Positions 45,001 through 60,000 of a stretch of 64,000 bases of DNA are shown one piece after another (the stretch's first letter is position 1; each line of letters begins with the position of its first letter). The notes under the pieces are model-generated. The model saw only the letters and a list, made by a program, of their open reading frames with translations. It had not been told where the DNA came from and did not search any database. Source of the DNA: Argyresthia goedartella. Lineage: Eukaryota > Arthropoda > Insecta > Lepidoptera > Argyresthiidae. A program made the translations under genes and the position numbers. The stretch is taken from the NCBI GenBank assembly GCA_949825045.1, contig OX463816.1, positions 20,719,243 to 20,783,242 of the forward strand, written 5' to 3'.

Positions 45001-48000
45001 TTCTTGATGTCCATGATGTAAATTATATATATTTCACAGAATGTTTCCATTTATGCTTGTTTTCATGTTCTTTTCTGTGTTTTGAATATTTTCCTAGCTG
45101 CGGTGGGGTGGGAAAATGTTTGCCCCTTGTAACACAATTCGCTCTAAATATTTCACAACACTATGTAACGGCATTAAAGGCTAAGGTCGAGCCACCGCTA
45201 TCAGTAGCTATGATCGTCTATTCTATCTACCCCAAAAGAGATGTCCCGATTCAGCTGTAAAATTTGTAAGTTAAGAATGATAAGTCTGAATTTCTCGTTC
45301 GTTGAGAAGTTCGTTAGACGTACAATAGTCGAACGGAAGATTGATTCAGGAAGTTACAGTTTCAAGTTAAACAGAGAAAGCATATATGCCCGCAAGCCGG
45401 TATTTCGCATCAGTTAGCGGTGTATTGCGCCAGATCGATCATTGTTGTATTTTGTGTGATGGTACCATTTATTTTTTGTATATATGGGCGCTTGGAACTT
45501 CTTTTAGTGGTCGACCACAATTTATAATATTCGTTTGGGATATCGTATAGATATCCGTCGTAGTTTTACGACGTGAGTACACTCGGCGCCACGAATAAAG
45601 AGCTCTCGGAGAAACTGGCGGGGATTACTGCGCATGTGTACAGTCGCGGCATAATTCCGAAGTGCGTTTTTAGGGTTAGTGTGAAGGAATGAGTGTTCAG
45701 GACTTTCTTCACTTCTATTTTTTCTCTGTTTGATATTTTGTTGATTGGGATATTAGCCGATGTAAATAATGGACTTTGTGTCAAATAAACTATAGGTACT
45801 CTCTATTTTAAGCTACTTGTATTCATAGCTTGTCCAAATTCTTCGCGATTTTGCTCCAAGTTATGGCAAATTTCGGTTAATATGTTTTGGTCTGTAACAC
45901 TTATTGACCTGTTTCTAACTTCATTTAAATTTTGAATTGTGGCTTCTAACAAGTTTTGTAGTGTGATGGAAGAGGTGGCTGATGTGGTCTTCGCCAGTTT
46001 TAAATCAGCAACGATTTCATCAGACTCTTTTTTGATATAACAGTTCACATCGTAAACCATTTTTCTAGCTTGCCTAGTCAGTACTTTATTTTTCGGCATT
46101 TTCGACCGGGGCGAAAGATAACGTTGGGTAATATTGTATGCGACTGTACTCAAGAAGCTTCGAGACGTGCTTTCGGTGCGGGCATCGGGAAGCGACTGAT
46201 CAACGAATCAGGTGCCGGCGCTGACTACCGCCCCCGTCGCTCCTCACTTCCCCGCGCCAAACACTTGTGAAAAGTGACTACTGCGCATTCAAGGACAAAG
46301 CTCTTTAGTCGTGGCGCCGAGTATACTCAATGATATTTCATGTGCTCGCTAGTAGCGGCTAGTGGTGGTTCCAATTATATATGTAGTTCACGGCAATAAC
46401 GATCCGAATAGACCGGTTTACACAATTGCGATTTGATTTTCCGAAATGGGTTTGAACTAGCGGTTACCTCAAAAGGTCCGTAACGTTTTGAAACCTTCAA
46501 CTCTGCGCAATTTGAGCTGGATGTTATCGAAACGTTGTCATTAGCGCTTTAGGAGATCTAACCCTCACCATAGCGAAGTGCATAGTTCGATAAATACCGA
46601 TCTATGAATTCCACTGACCTCAGCACGACCTCGGCCGAGCCTAATCATATATATTTGACTCAGCCTACACATTAGACCTCCAGCGAAATTTACATTTAAT
46701 TTAAAGATGCAACTTGAATACAAACTGACCCAAGGCAAAGCAAAACAATCTACCCGGTCCTAAACAATGAACTTTAGACTGTAATTTGATCTCTTCGCGC
46801 GTCCCCGACAACACTAAAATGTCAAAATATCAACAGGATAGGTTATCTGTAATGACACCGGTTTAACTTTGTTCTGAATTTGTTATTTCCATCCGCGGAA
46901 CCTCATCGATCAAACAGTCTCCCTTTGCCCTGCCAACCTAGGTTTAGCCGCAACTTAAGTCCTGTCTAGCCTAGTCTAAAATCCTAGTGTTATACCACGT
47001 CCATTATCGACACCACTCGAAAATGGTTGAGTTTGATTTGAATGTGCTTGTATGTTTAATGACTGTGTGTGTGGGAATTTCAAAACTCGCTACTCAAAAG
47101 GAATGAGGAGAGGATTAGCCCGCGAATATCCTAAGAGCCAATCCAGGAACCCTATGGTGAAGGAAAAAGGAATTTAGGGTCGCTCCAAGCCCAGACTCAG
47201 ACTCAGATCAATTACCTACAAGTTCTTATCTAACGACCCAAGGATAGTTTTGGAATTTGGGGTAGGTTGATTTAAAGGATAGGAACCGAGGTATATCTCG
47301 GCGCTTCAGACACTCACGAAAATCCACTGAAACTCGCAATCACAATTCGTCCAGTTCTGACGCGTAAAACGGCAGACCAAAACTGTTTAGAACTGCTGAA
47401 AGACGACTGTCACAGTAGCTTAACGCTGAGACTGAATGCTCTCCAATCAATCAAGAATTCATCTCACGCACCCATTCTGGGGCGTGGGGAGTCAGGGTCA
47501 GATCATCGGATCTCTTCCTGAAGAAGCGCCTCTGTCCACTCCTATGGACAGGTCATCGGGGGTCCCTCGCGGGCGGTGGAGATCTTCTCACGAGGGGTGT
47601 TCCGTTGGATGATCACCGGCTAGGCAACCAGGTCGCGTGGCAGGCGGCGGCGGTCGGGCGGGCGCGCGTGGTACGGCGCCATGTCGCGGATATGCGGATG
47701 TAGTGAGCTATCCGCACGCGCGAACATGCCCTTCGCCAGCCTCTGGACAAACTGGTCCACTGGTTCCCATCTGAGGTCCCTCTGGATTGTCGCATTCCTC
47801 ACGTAGCGGGGGGCGTCGACGATGGTACGCAAAGAGAGGTTCTCTTGGGCTCGGAGTCTCCGTTTATTCGTCTCCGAGCACAGGGCGTACCATGCCGGGG
47901 CCGCGTAGGTGAGGCGGGATCTCACGTAGCACTTGTAGATCCCGAGCTTCGCCCTCAGAGGGAGGCTGGAGTCGAGAAGTGGACGCAGCTTGGCGCGTGC

Positions 48001-51000
48001 CACCTTGACCTGGTTGACGACGTTGTCGACATGTTGCTTCATGGTGAGCCGGCGATCGATGGTCACTCCCAGGTACTTCACCTGCGGAGACCACGCGATG
48101 TCCTGTCCTTGGAGCTGGAGTGGTGGTGGAAGGGGGGACTGGCCTGTGATGAGCGCCTGCGTCTTCCCAACGTTGACGGACAACCGCCACTTGGCGAGCC
48201 AGTCGGGCAAGATGTCCAGGGTGCGCTGCAGTTTGACGGCAGCGTGCCGTGCCTGGATCGACGACGCGTAGTAGGCAGCGTCGTCGGCGAAGAGTGCCAG
48301 CTGGGCACCCGGCCCGACGGGGATGTCGTCCGTATATTGGGAGTAACAGGCTGGAGATAGGCAGCACCCCTGAGGGACGCCGGCTGCAACGGGGTGTTCC
48401 TCGGAGACGGCGTCTTCCACCATCACTCGGAAGCGGCGATTCTTCAGGAAGGAGGCGATGATCTGGACCAGTCTTCTTGGGGCTGGAGACGTCGACAATT
48501 TGTACAGCAACCCCTCGTGCCATACTCTGTCAAACGCCTTCTCCATGTCCAGGAGTACTGCGACAGTGTATTCCTTCTTGTTTAAACAAACCGTCATGTC
48601 ATTCAGTACTCTGGTGAACTGAAGCGTCGTAGAATGCTCGGGCCTGAAGCCGAACTGTTCTGGGCGCGGCTGGATGTGGGGCAGTAGCTTCGCCAGCAGG
48701 AGTTTCTCAAACACCTTTGAGATGGTACTCAGTAGAGTTATCGCCGATAGCTCTCAGGCAGCTTGGAGTCCTTGCCCGGCTTGGGCAACATGATGACCAA
48801 GCCCTCCTTCCATTGGGTTGGGAAGTGGCCCGTGCGCAAGATACCGTTAAACAGGCGCGTAACGGCCGCCACAGTACGTGGCGGCAAATGTAGCAGCGCC
48901 ATGTTAGGTATGCGGTCTGCGCCCGGGGCTTTCCTGGGCTTGGTACGTCTGAATGCACGCATGATCTGGCCGGGCGTGATGACGGTGGGGTCCTCTTCGG
49001 GAGCTATCGGCGAGGCGAAGTACTCTCGCAGGTGTCTCTCGACTGCTGCGACGTGCTCCACATCATCCGTAGGGTTCGGCTTGAACTGCTTCTCGAGGCA
49101 TTCGGCGAAGATCTCCGCACGGTCTTGGGCTCGAAATCTTGGTAGGCCGTCGCTGCCCAGGATTGGTCGGACGGGAGTTGGAGTAGTCGACAAATCCCGG
49201 CATAGGCGATGCACGGAGGGGACGTGGTCGCCCATGGACTCGACGTGGCGTTCCCAAGATTCTTCGGCGTGGAGATCAAGTCGGCGCTTCAGCTCTGCCG
49301 TCATGGCGTTGAGCCTGGTCTTCATCGTTGGGCAGCGGGTTTGCTGCCACTGCTACTGCTGAATGCTCTCCCCTTCCCCGCTATCGTATTTATAGACCCC
49401 ACATGTCTGGAAAAAAATGGCGTCCTTTGCGAACACGCGCTGCCCAAGCGAAGCTTCTTATCTCTAACTACACAGGGTCCAATTTCAACCAAACATGCCA
49501 TGCAGATCCGCCGTTCTACAAACTTTGTGTACGCAAATTCACTGTGATCAACCGTAGGTTATCACTCAAGCCATTCGGTATTGCCGATACACAAAATCTG
49601 TTGATCGCTGACCATAAAAGCTTGTTGCGATTAATTTAAGCCTTCCCGACCGCTAGCGCGCTAGACAAAGATCACTAGAATGATATTCAGACTCGTGATG
49701 TCAAACTCGCCAAATCGTACCAAACAAACGCAATTGTATATTTGCAGTCAACATAATAGCTTTCTCCGTATCGTTCCATAATAACCTTCCATTATTTAGT
49801 TATTCATAATTTATTCAGCGCGCAGCCAAATCGGCTCTGATCCCTACACATTCCGCAGGAATGCGACAAAAAAACCTGACCTGTAACCTTCCTCGAACCA
49901 TCCCACGCGCTCGGCTCATTGTTTTTTGCTAACTTACCCTGAGCTACTCAAAACCCCAACCGTTATATGAACCGACTCTCGTATTCAAAACAGCGCGGCG
50001 ATGGGCTAGCCCTCTGTCACGCAAAATGAAGTATCAAATGTACTGACTCTCGTGTACCATTACAACTAACACTTTAGAATGAAATTTTACACCCTCGCGA
50101 CGTTATTTTCACTTATCTATACATCAAATCATTATATACAAATCAAATTTCTTTGCACAAAAACAATCGCTGTCATGCAAAAATAAACCTGGCCGTTTTG
50201 CTGCCGCTTTTCCATCTACATTTTTTTCAAACGCCCTTCGTTTTATCTATACGAAATAAATACAAAGTTGTTCACCACAAATTAACGAATCACATGATCC
50301 ATAGACCACATTGATACAATGCTGCGGAACAGCTACAAACAATTGTTTTCAAACGCATCTTAATGTCAGATGTCTAATGTCAAGTGATTGAGAAATTCCG
50401 TCACGTCACTTCACTTCTCTGTTTTGCTGTGAGCTACTAGTTATAATTTTCTTCAAAGTTCTTAAATTTTTTTTTTTTGATGTCTGTAATTTTTTTATTG
50501 TTTGTTATCTGTTAATTTTATTGTTGGAGCAAGTTCGTGTGAAGTGAGTGACCCAGGCGTAGGCCCTACCCATTCGGGCGCAGGCCCTAACTCCTCGGGC
50601 GCAGGCTCTAGTCACACGGGCGAATAACCAAGCATCCAGCACTGGTCAACAACGTAAGCGTCACCGTGCTCTAAATGTAAATGAAGACGTCATAGAGTCG
50701 CCCAAAATGAAAAGAGCTAAACAAAACCCACTTCATTTCACTCACACACACGCACTCACCCTTACACACACACACACACACACCCTCACCCTCACACACA
50801 CACACACCCTCATGCATATACACACGCAGGTCATATAAGGAGTCTTAATAACTTTCTTTTTACTTAACATATTTTTGTAAATACTTACCTTATTTTCGTG
50901 TTTTCTTTACGCTAACATGTTTACAAACGATCTATGTAACTGAGTTAAGTAAATACTGAAGCCTGTAACACAGTGTATACTACCACAGGCTTCAGGGTTA

Positions 51001-54000
51001 CTGTAGATTTAAGACATTGTATTATGTTAAAAATAAAGAATTATTATTATTATTATTATTCTTCTAAAAAGCAAATGGTTCGCAACATTTTCAAACAGCG
51101 GCGGGAATAAAATTTTTCCTCGTACAAAACCGAATTAGTGTATAAAACTGCAGAAGTCTCAGGTGAGGCAATAATGATAGTTTATAATATTTTGTAGTAA
51201 ATAACTGTTATCCATGATTTGATCTGAGGCACATCAACTTAAACTTAATGGTAAATCAGTTTGGAATCTGAATATGGCCATTATTACTCTCCAAGAAATA
51301 ATGGCCCCCTTCCATTTTTATATCCCTAAATGAGCCTTAATTCAAGGAACTCTTATCCTTGGCCGGGCGTTGTACATGACGGGTTCATATTTTGAACTGC
51401 TGCAAAAAATCAGAGTTTTCGTGAGAGAAGCCGCGGGCAACTGGCAGTGTATACAGAGTATTGTTCCCTCAGGGATAGTTTGCGTATCACTAGTTCCTAA
51501 CTAAACATTTATTTTTTTCTTCCGTCGCATGATTTTGTTTCACCAATCTGAAAAACCCGCAACGTGCGGTCATGCCCGGCCGGTCCACGAAGCGCGGGCG
51601 CTCAGCGCGCCGGGTGCCCGATATTGCGGGCGCGGTAGCAAGTAATAGAAGGTAAGGCTACAATTTAAATAATTTTTAGGTATTTTTCACTGAAAATAAT
51701 TTGTTTTATTAATATTTTATTGCGTCATTGTCGTGTAAATAACCACACCTGAGTCGGCATAATTTTACAAAACAACACCCTGTTTAAACAAATGTAACAT
51801 AACAGCTTGTCGTGATCCAGACTGCACTTGCTCGACACCCCTCTCTCGTCAGCCCGACTTTCACGTGTTCTGCAAGGACTGCCTCACCAACGGTCTCGCT
51901 GAGCCGTTGTGGCTGCGACATTGAAACTCCACGTGAAACACACGGTCCACGTGCGGTTCACCATGATCTCGTCTCTTTAGCAGGGGCCAGGTTTCTAGAC
52001 AATATTTGCTTAGACTTTAAGCCGGGGCGCCCAAAGCGTCTTCGTCTCTCGTTTTCTCTCGGACGAAGGTTCTAGAACCTGAGAAATCATTTTACCAAGC
52101 TGACACTTTTTCCGGACGAACGATCGATTTGGGGGAAAAAAGAGCTTCACTTCACAAATAAACCTGGCGAAATCACTATCCCGGCTGATGTTCTCACAGC
52201 ACCAAAGCACCTCTCATCAAAACGCACACGCTGCCTACCCTGCCTACGTGGCAGCCATTTCTCACAAAGAAAACAACACTTCAAAATCCAACATGCGAAA
52301 ATCGATGCATCTCCCGAAAAACATCGGAGAGGTGCCACACCGTGGCCGACCCGCGCCACCTTGCGGCGTCGAGGTAAAACACTGGACCAGCCATCTAGTC
52401 TAGCTGGCAAATGTTCAACTTCTTTTTCGGCTGGCAACCCCAGACCGAATAGCTGACGATGTAAACAGCTCTGTAGTTTTTATTTCAATTAAATTAGTCA
52501 TAATTGCTTTTCTGCACGAGTAAACTTAATTTAAGTAGTAATTAGTGATTAAATAATGTGTAGATAAGAAACAGCTGTGCAAACATACAAGCTTTGGAAA
52601 AAACAAGACCGATTGTACCGGCCGATTGAACTGTCAAAATCAGTTCAAATAACAACGACGTAAACGGGGGAAGTATCGTTTTATTTCTGTATTTATAAGG
52701 GGCTTCCGCCCCCTTATCGACACTCTGACCAAAATTCGGCGCTAAAAGAAGAGCTCAGTGAGTTGGACATCCAATGCCAGGATCTCAGTGCCCAGAGAGA
52801 TGAACTACAACACCAAGTCGACTCATTTTACAAGTGTCATGATGTCCACCACGTAGCATTGCAACACATAAAATCACTTGAACAAAAGCTTGCAGAGGCA
52901 CACCACGAGCTTCAAGTTTTCAGCGAGCGGGAGGAATAGCGAGACAGTGCTACAACCAGGGCCTTCTATAATGAGGTCATGAGCCAAACTGGCATACCAA
53001 CTATTGACCTAACAGCTTGTGATCTCACGTGTGATAGTCCTAATAGATCGCAATCAGTAACCACTATGAGCTGTAGTAAAAATAAATTAAAGAAATATGT
53101 TAAATTGAATAATTATACAAAAAAAACACAAAAACTAGCTAATAGAAATAAAATATTTTGTAAAAATGTAAATTGTAGCAAGGAACGTGTCGAATTAATT
53201 AAGGAAATCGATGATTGTAGATTATGTTTGGAAAAAACTACAGAAAAGTATGAATGTGACACACGGTGACTCCAGTCAGATATGCATATTTTAAACTCAT
53301 CATTACAAAGTATTACACGTAAATATGAGTCAGCACAATACGAAATTAAGGAACATGTGTCGGCTATGAATAGTTTGTTGGAGACTTGTAAGTATAATTA
53401 TGACACTTTCATATCTTTGACCGACAATCACATCTGTGATTGTAAACAAGCTCCAGCGGACTGTTCCGTGCCGACCGTGTGTCCCGCCGAGCAGCCGGCC
53501 GAACAGCTCATACTGACCCAGGCGCCGCCGTCAGTCGACTTGAGTACTAATAGTGTTATCAATAACGCCTCCTCTCGGACAAAGGATAGGTATATAATGT
53601 ACAGCGATGAACTTGGAAAAAATATGGGTTTACAACTTAGTCAGCGCGTGGGCCAGGCAATATTAAATAACTGTATGCCTGGCGCCACATATTCACAAAT
53701 ATTAAACAAAGTGTTGTCATCGCAGTTTTTAGAACCAACCACCCTAATTATTTTAATTGGTAGAAGGGAAAATGTATCTAAAAAACTAATTACTAAATAC
53801 TTTTCCAAATTAAATTCTTTACAAAATGTAGATAGAATAATCTTGTTTGCGTTTCCCTTCAGCCAATCTTTGTCACAACATGAAAATCATATAAGACATG
53901 ATTATAATACATTTATACACACATTGACATGTCGTCATACTGAAAAATTTCATTTCATAGACACCAATATTTGTATTGGAAAATATTTTTATTTGACTAA

Positions 54001-57000
54001 GGATAGGTATTACCTATCTAGGTTTTATACAAAACAGATAGCACAGTCACTATCTTATTTTATTTTGAACTCAGTCAAGTTTTTGACTAATGAAACGCCT
54101 GCTTCTATTGAGCAGTGTAATAATAATGACATGTACTCCTTGGAATCTGTTCCAAGCTCTTTAAATTAACCCATAGGACAACAGAGAGTAACTCTGGCAG
54201 TAATATTAATATTTGTATAAATATACCTTCATCTTGCCCATTAAATCAAGTTACTAGTAATGAAAAATGTAAAAGTAAGAATATTTTAAACGTGGTTCAT
54301 CAAAATATACAGGGCATGTTAAGTAAAGAACTGGAAATTGAGTTATTCATGAACTGTAATAATATTGATATTTTATGTATAACAGAGCACTTTTTAAAGA
54401 GTTATCAGTTCATGTTCAACTTTAATAACCACCACGTTGCTAGTTCGTTCAACAGAAAAACAGCTGATCGCGGTGGCTCCTTAATACTTGTAAATAATAG
54501 TTTTAAATATAAGGAACGAGTTGACATAGTGAGCCTGTCTGTTGAGCGTACCATGGAAATAGCCTGTATTGAACTTGAACAACTTATTGTAATGAGCGTA
54601 TACAGACCACCAGATTCATCCTTTGATTTATTCGAAAAGAAAATGGATGAAGTGTTGATTAAAATCAGCGATAAAAACAATTTTTTTATAATTTGTGGTG
54701 ATTTTAATGTTAATCTGTTAGAGGATAATAATATTTGTACTAGATTAAAATCTTTATTTTTATGTCACAACATGAACTATCTGTTTTTGGAGCCTACTAG
54801 AATTACTGCAACATCTGCTACCTGCATTGACAATATATTTACTAACATTACGCCCATTTTCAAATCGGTCATCAATAAATTAACCTCTGATCACTCTGGT
54901 CAGATAGGTATATTCAATATTAAAATAAAAAAGGACCAAAAAGAGGATATTACATGTGTGCCCGTTAGTGACACTCGGCTTGAACACTACAGGAATAATA
55001 TTTTAGATAAACTATGGGAAATACCATACAGTGACGATCCAAATTTGTTGTACAACTCAGTATATAACCTTGTCAAAAATGAATATGATACGGTATTTAA
55101 ATAAAAAACTATAAAAGTTAATAACAAAGCTTTGTTTAGTGATTGGGCGACAGTTGGAATTCATAGGAGCAGACGAAGATTATATGAACTCTATGAAGAG
55201 AAATCATATAACAAAAATACGGCCTTTCTAGATTATGTTCGTAGTTATTCAAAAATGTTTAAACGCGTTTGTGCCGTAGCTAAATCTAATTTCATTAAAA
55301 ACAAAATTGAATCTAGTAGCAATGTAATGAAAACGACTTGGCAAATTATAAACAGAGAGACTGGAAAGGCCAAAGCTACACATAATAACTTCAAGCTTAA
55401 GATAGATAATCAATTGCTAAGTACAGACCTAGAAGTAGCAAAAGCTTTCGAAAATTTCTTTACGGACATTCCAGTTTCAACAACCAAGTCTTTAAATTCA
55501 TCTCCCGCTGCTGCTGAATCTATACTTAAACAAAACTTTGAGGAATGTAAAACAGATTTTAAATTTAGGCACGTAAATAATGAAGACATTGTAAAAGCGT
55601 TTAAATTCCTGGAAATGAAAAAGACAGCTGACGCCCATGGTCTATCAGTAAAAATTATTAGTTCCATTGTAGATTGTATTGCACCTCACCTTTGTTGTAT
55701 ATTTAATCAATGTATAGATAGTGGTGTGTTTCCTGACTTGATGAAACTAAGTAAAGTTATACCTTTATTCAAAGCTGGTAGTACATCAGACCCCACCAAT
55801 TTTAGACCCATATCGATACTACCAACGCTTAGCAAAATATTTGAAAAACTCATACTTAATCAATTGCAAAGTCATTTTTATCTCAATAATTTAATTCATA
55901 TTGCTCAGTTTGGTTTCACAAAGGGTCGTTCAACAGCCGATGCTGGTGTTGAACTAATCGACAATATTTTTGATGCCTGGGAAGACGCAATGGAAGCAAT
56001 AGGTGTCTTCTGCGATCTATCCAAGGCTTTTGATTGCGTCCATCATGACACTCTTGTCAGGAAGTTACGCCATTATGGTGTAAAAGATCAGGCACTTGGC
56101 CTTCTGGAGTCATATCTAACAGATAGGGTTCAGATGGTCGATGTTAATGGGAAAAGATCACCTGGGTCTTCAATAAGTATGGGCGTACCGCAAGGTTCAA
56201 TTCTTGGTCCTTTCTTGTTTTTAGTATATATTAATGATTTACCTTACCTTGTTAAAGCAAAACATGGGTTAGTATTGTTTGCCGATGATACTTCTTTGAT
56301 ATTTAAAGTTAAAAGACAGCAATCAAATTATGACGAGGTAAACAATGCTATCTCTAGTATAGTGAACTGGTTTACTGTTAACAATTTATTACTTAATAGA
56401 AAAGAAAACTAAATGTATTAAATTCGTGTTACCCAATGTGAACCCGGTAACTACAGACATATTTATAAAAGGACAGAGATTGGACCTTGTGCAGTCGACT
56501 GTCTTTTTGGGCATTACTTTAGACGCCAAACTACAATGGGATCCTCATATAAATAAATTGTCGAACAGACTGAGTTCGGCAGCGTTCGCAGTTAAAAAAA
56601 TTAGAGCTCTTACCGACGTAGACACCGCTAGACTAGTCTACTTTAGTTACTTTCATAGTCTAATGACCTATGGTATTTTATTGTGGGGTCACGCTGCGAA
56701 TGCTAATAGTATATTTATTCTGCAGAAACGGGCTGTTCGTGCAATTTATAGATTAGGGCCTAGAGTGTCACTGAGGGAAAAGTTTAAAGAAATCAATATT
56801 CTGACATTTGTGTCTCAATATATCTATGACAATCTTGTGCATGTAAAAAGAAATATAACTAATTTTCAGAAGTACAGTGATATACACAATTTTAATACTA
56901 GAAATAAAGACAAGTTGGTTGCTTATGTAAGCCGACTACATAAAATTAGTAATTCTTTTAAAGGCAATTGTATACGCTATTACAATAAGGTCACTACTGA

Positions 57001-60000
57001 TATTAAAAACTTACCTTTAGACAAGTTTAAAATAATAATAAAACAGAAATTGTATAAAAAAGGTTACTACAGGATATCTGATTACTTAGAGGACAGATGT
57101 CCATGGGAATAGATTGTTTGAGTAACAGGCTGTTTCGATATATAATTAGCATTCATTTTGTAATTTGACAATATTTTATTTAAAAAAGGAAACGCAAAAG
57201 ATGCGACGACTGTGGAGTTTCTTCGGTATGCTCTTCTCCACAGATTCCGCCATTGGGTTAGTGAACTCACCCAAAAAAATGTAATGACGGATCTAAGTGA
57301 TGTAACAACATCCTATGGAAATAAATGATTTTTGATTTTGATTTTTGATTTCACGCAACCAGTGGAACGCGGCCGCTCCGCCAAATGGAGGTACCAGTCT
57401 ATATAAATCGATAATTGGCGCAAATGAATGGATCTAAATCCAGTAATCGGCTCAATTTGAAGAGCGCCTAGCAAAAACTAACAGCAAAACGCAACCAGTG
57501 CACATCAACTATTTAGGGGCACTACACTGTGAACCAAGAACCCCATATTATTATATTGATTGTGACTTCATCAAGCAGCTGTGCAATAATTTACCGCTAG
57601 TCCGCTCAGAAGACCTTTCTATTATTTATTCATAATTTTCTTACGGAGAAATTTCGAACGTTCGATTATATACCGCTGAATCAGCTCTGAAGACCCAAAA
57701 AAACCATGTAGAAATGTATAAATAAATATACGTGTTATTGTCGTTTTGTTTCACTTCATCGATGACTATAAATCACGGCTACACCATTGGGTTTTTTTGT
57801 TCCTGTCAACAAAAAGGTATATCCATTCAAACTCCTGCAACTCTGTGTGGCTGTACTTCAGAAAAGTCGCCAGAAAGTCCCTAAAATGATTCAGCCTGCG
57901 GCGGATCCAACTTCTGAAAGCCAATTTAGTATCATATGCAATCCTTGAAGATCCAGGAAATGATGATAAAATAAACGTCAACATGAGCTGCCCCCCTAGC
58001 TGAAATCCTGGGTACGCCCTTGTACCGCAGTGTTTGCCCTGGTATTTTGTTTGCAATTCAAGTTTAAACCAGTTTACTATTTAACGGTTTTAACCGTTAG
58101 TTTACTTATCAACTAACGCGTCATATAGTAAGCAGTACGCTACAGTTGAATATCTGTCGATAGTTGACAAACTAACGAGAAGAAAAACGTTAGTTTTCTC
58201 TTTTTATAAGAAGGAAACATAAAACCTACATTTTAGGTAGAAATTATTAGACGAGCGAAGCGAACCTACACTAGGTCACAATCTAGTACGCCTTGTGGTA
58301 CACTTTATCAAGAAACTTTTAGACCTGCATATAGGTTTGAGCTTTAACATATTGATTTAATTGTGTGTGTTTAGATTGCCCGAATATCATTGAAATCTTG
58401 TATTCTAAAAAACTCAAAAATAAAATGTAAAAAAAATTGTACGGACTGCAATGATTGTATTGTAGCGCCTGCGAGTTTAGAGTTATTGACAAGTTTTCAA
58501 GAGAGATTACCTTTGCTGCGCTTTCTTTGAGTTATAAATCCCCTTAGGGGCTAACAAAAATGTAATAGTGATGGGGTCATCGGGACATCGATATTTGTAT
58601 CGATATTCATGCCATCACTATTATTTTTTTGGTTAATAGGAAGGGTATCAATTACCGTCGAATTAAATAATAGAGTGTATTTAGGTAATCTTTAAAGTAC
58701 ACTTCTAAGTAACAGTAGCAGCAAGGCAAATTTTTATACTATATGTGCGTGCATATACATTAAATTCAGAGTAACACAAAAGGCTTAGGACCAACGGCAA
58801 GATTCGACAACAACGTAGCAAGATAGTAGAGGTATCCGGGTCGCAAGTATTCGAAAGGATAAGTGGAGAAAGGATGAAAGACTTGGCCTGGACTGGAAGA
58901 TGATATGAGAGATGATACAAACTAGTACCCTTATAGGCTAACGATCGCACTGCATTGGTGTTAATCGTCGAGAATGTCAAAACTTTGATGGTAACAATAC
59001 AGATTGTTCAGGCTCACCTCAGTCTCTTCAATCCATCGCAACACAGCCGCCCGCGGCTCGCCCAGTCTGAAGTTGAGGTCCCCGCACCAGAACACATAGT
59101 CGAAGTTGTTGGTCACATCTGAAACACCGCTCATGTTTAAATGAATCGCACGACTAATGTCCAAAAAGACGAATGTCCAACGGCAGTCAAAGTTAACTGG
59201 TCCAACGATATAGCGAGGATAGCAGGAAATGAATGGAGGCGGGTCGCACATTACCGAAATGAGACAGACCGACAGAATAGAATTTAGGATATAAGGATAT
59301 CAGGAAACCCACGGTTGAGAATAGGCAAGGTTGATGCTAATGTGAACTAGGGACAGGGGAAAGTACGTACTTACATATTAGTCTCTCTCACCTTTGCTCC
59401 GATGCCGACATGGCAGATTCTTTGGTAGGTCGATAGCGCGAATGATCCTTTTGATATCCGAAACCCTCTCTTTTACTTTTTCCTGAGGAATAATAGAGAT
59501 ATTTTGGCTCTTGTGTCACATGATATCCTAATCAAAGACGTGCTTATGAATAGAGCCACAAACTTAATTGAGCCTAGACCCTGAGCACTAAAGTAGCGAG
59601 TATGACATGTCATTCGAGTGTCAGGTCAGGGACGCTAGTGACGCAGTTAGGCCAGTGGTGAGCTAGTGGTACTGTATCTAAAATGTTTACTTTGATAATC
59701 GTTTATTGTTACCTGATGCGCAGTAAGATGCGCTGTGACGAACAGAAAGGTGGAGCCGAATAGCGCGAACGATATAGCGACAGCGCCCTTCGTCCGGAAC
59801 ACGGTTCCGGGCCGGACGGAGAGGCTGCCGTCTTCCGGCAGAGAGCAGAACCAGATCAGGTCACGACGGACGAACACCGTCAGGTGGAGGGTGCCTGGAG
59901 TAAAAGACTCAACTTGATATAGGACAGAGGTTCATAGTAAGTCATTGTAATAAAAAAACAAGTATATTGTGAATATTCAAAAAAGTCGAAATAAAGCCCA

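Larger units (their letters stand above)
52691..57350 (+). mobile_element. LINE B: two-ORF non-LTR retrotransposon, full length but mutated
   Basis: Plus-strand element inside INPP5E intron 6, opposite to the gene. It has a 5' region, ORF1 (52742-54169), ORF2 (54167-57112) and a 3' end with a tgatttttgattttg repeat. It is distantly related to LINE A. ORF1 has two stops; ORF2 has one stop and one frameshift, so it is older than LINE A. The left boundary is approximate. Confidence 0.8.

Noticed and set aside
50740..50830. Microsatellite as a regulatory feature
   Set aside because: Simple (ac)n and (ccctca)n repeats next to a retroelement tail; nothing suggests function.
57766..58056. Minus-strand 96-codon frame as an INPP5E exon
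   Set aside because: It has no 5-phosphatase motif. Exons 6 and 7 join in phase 0 without it.
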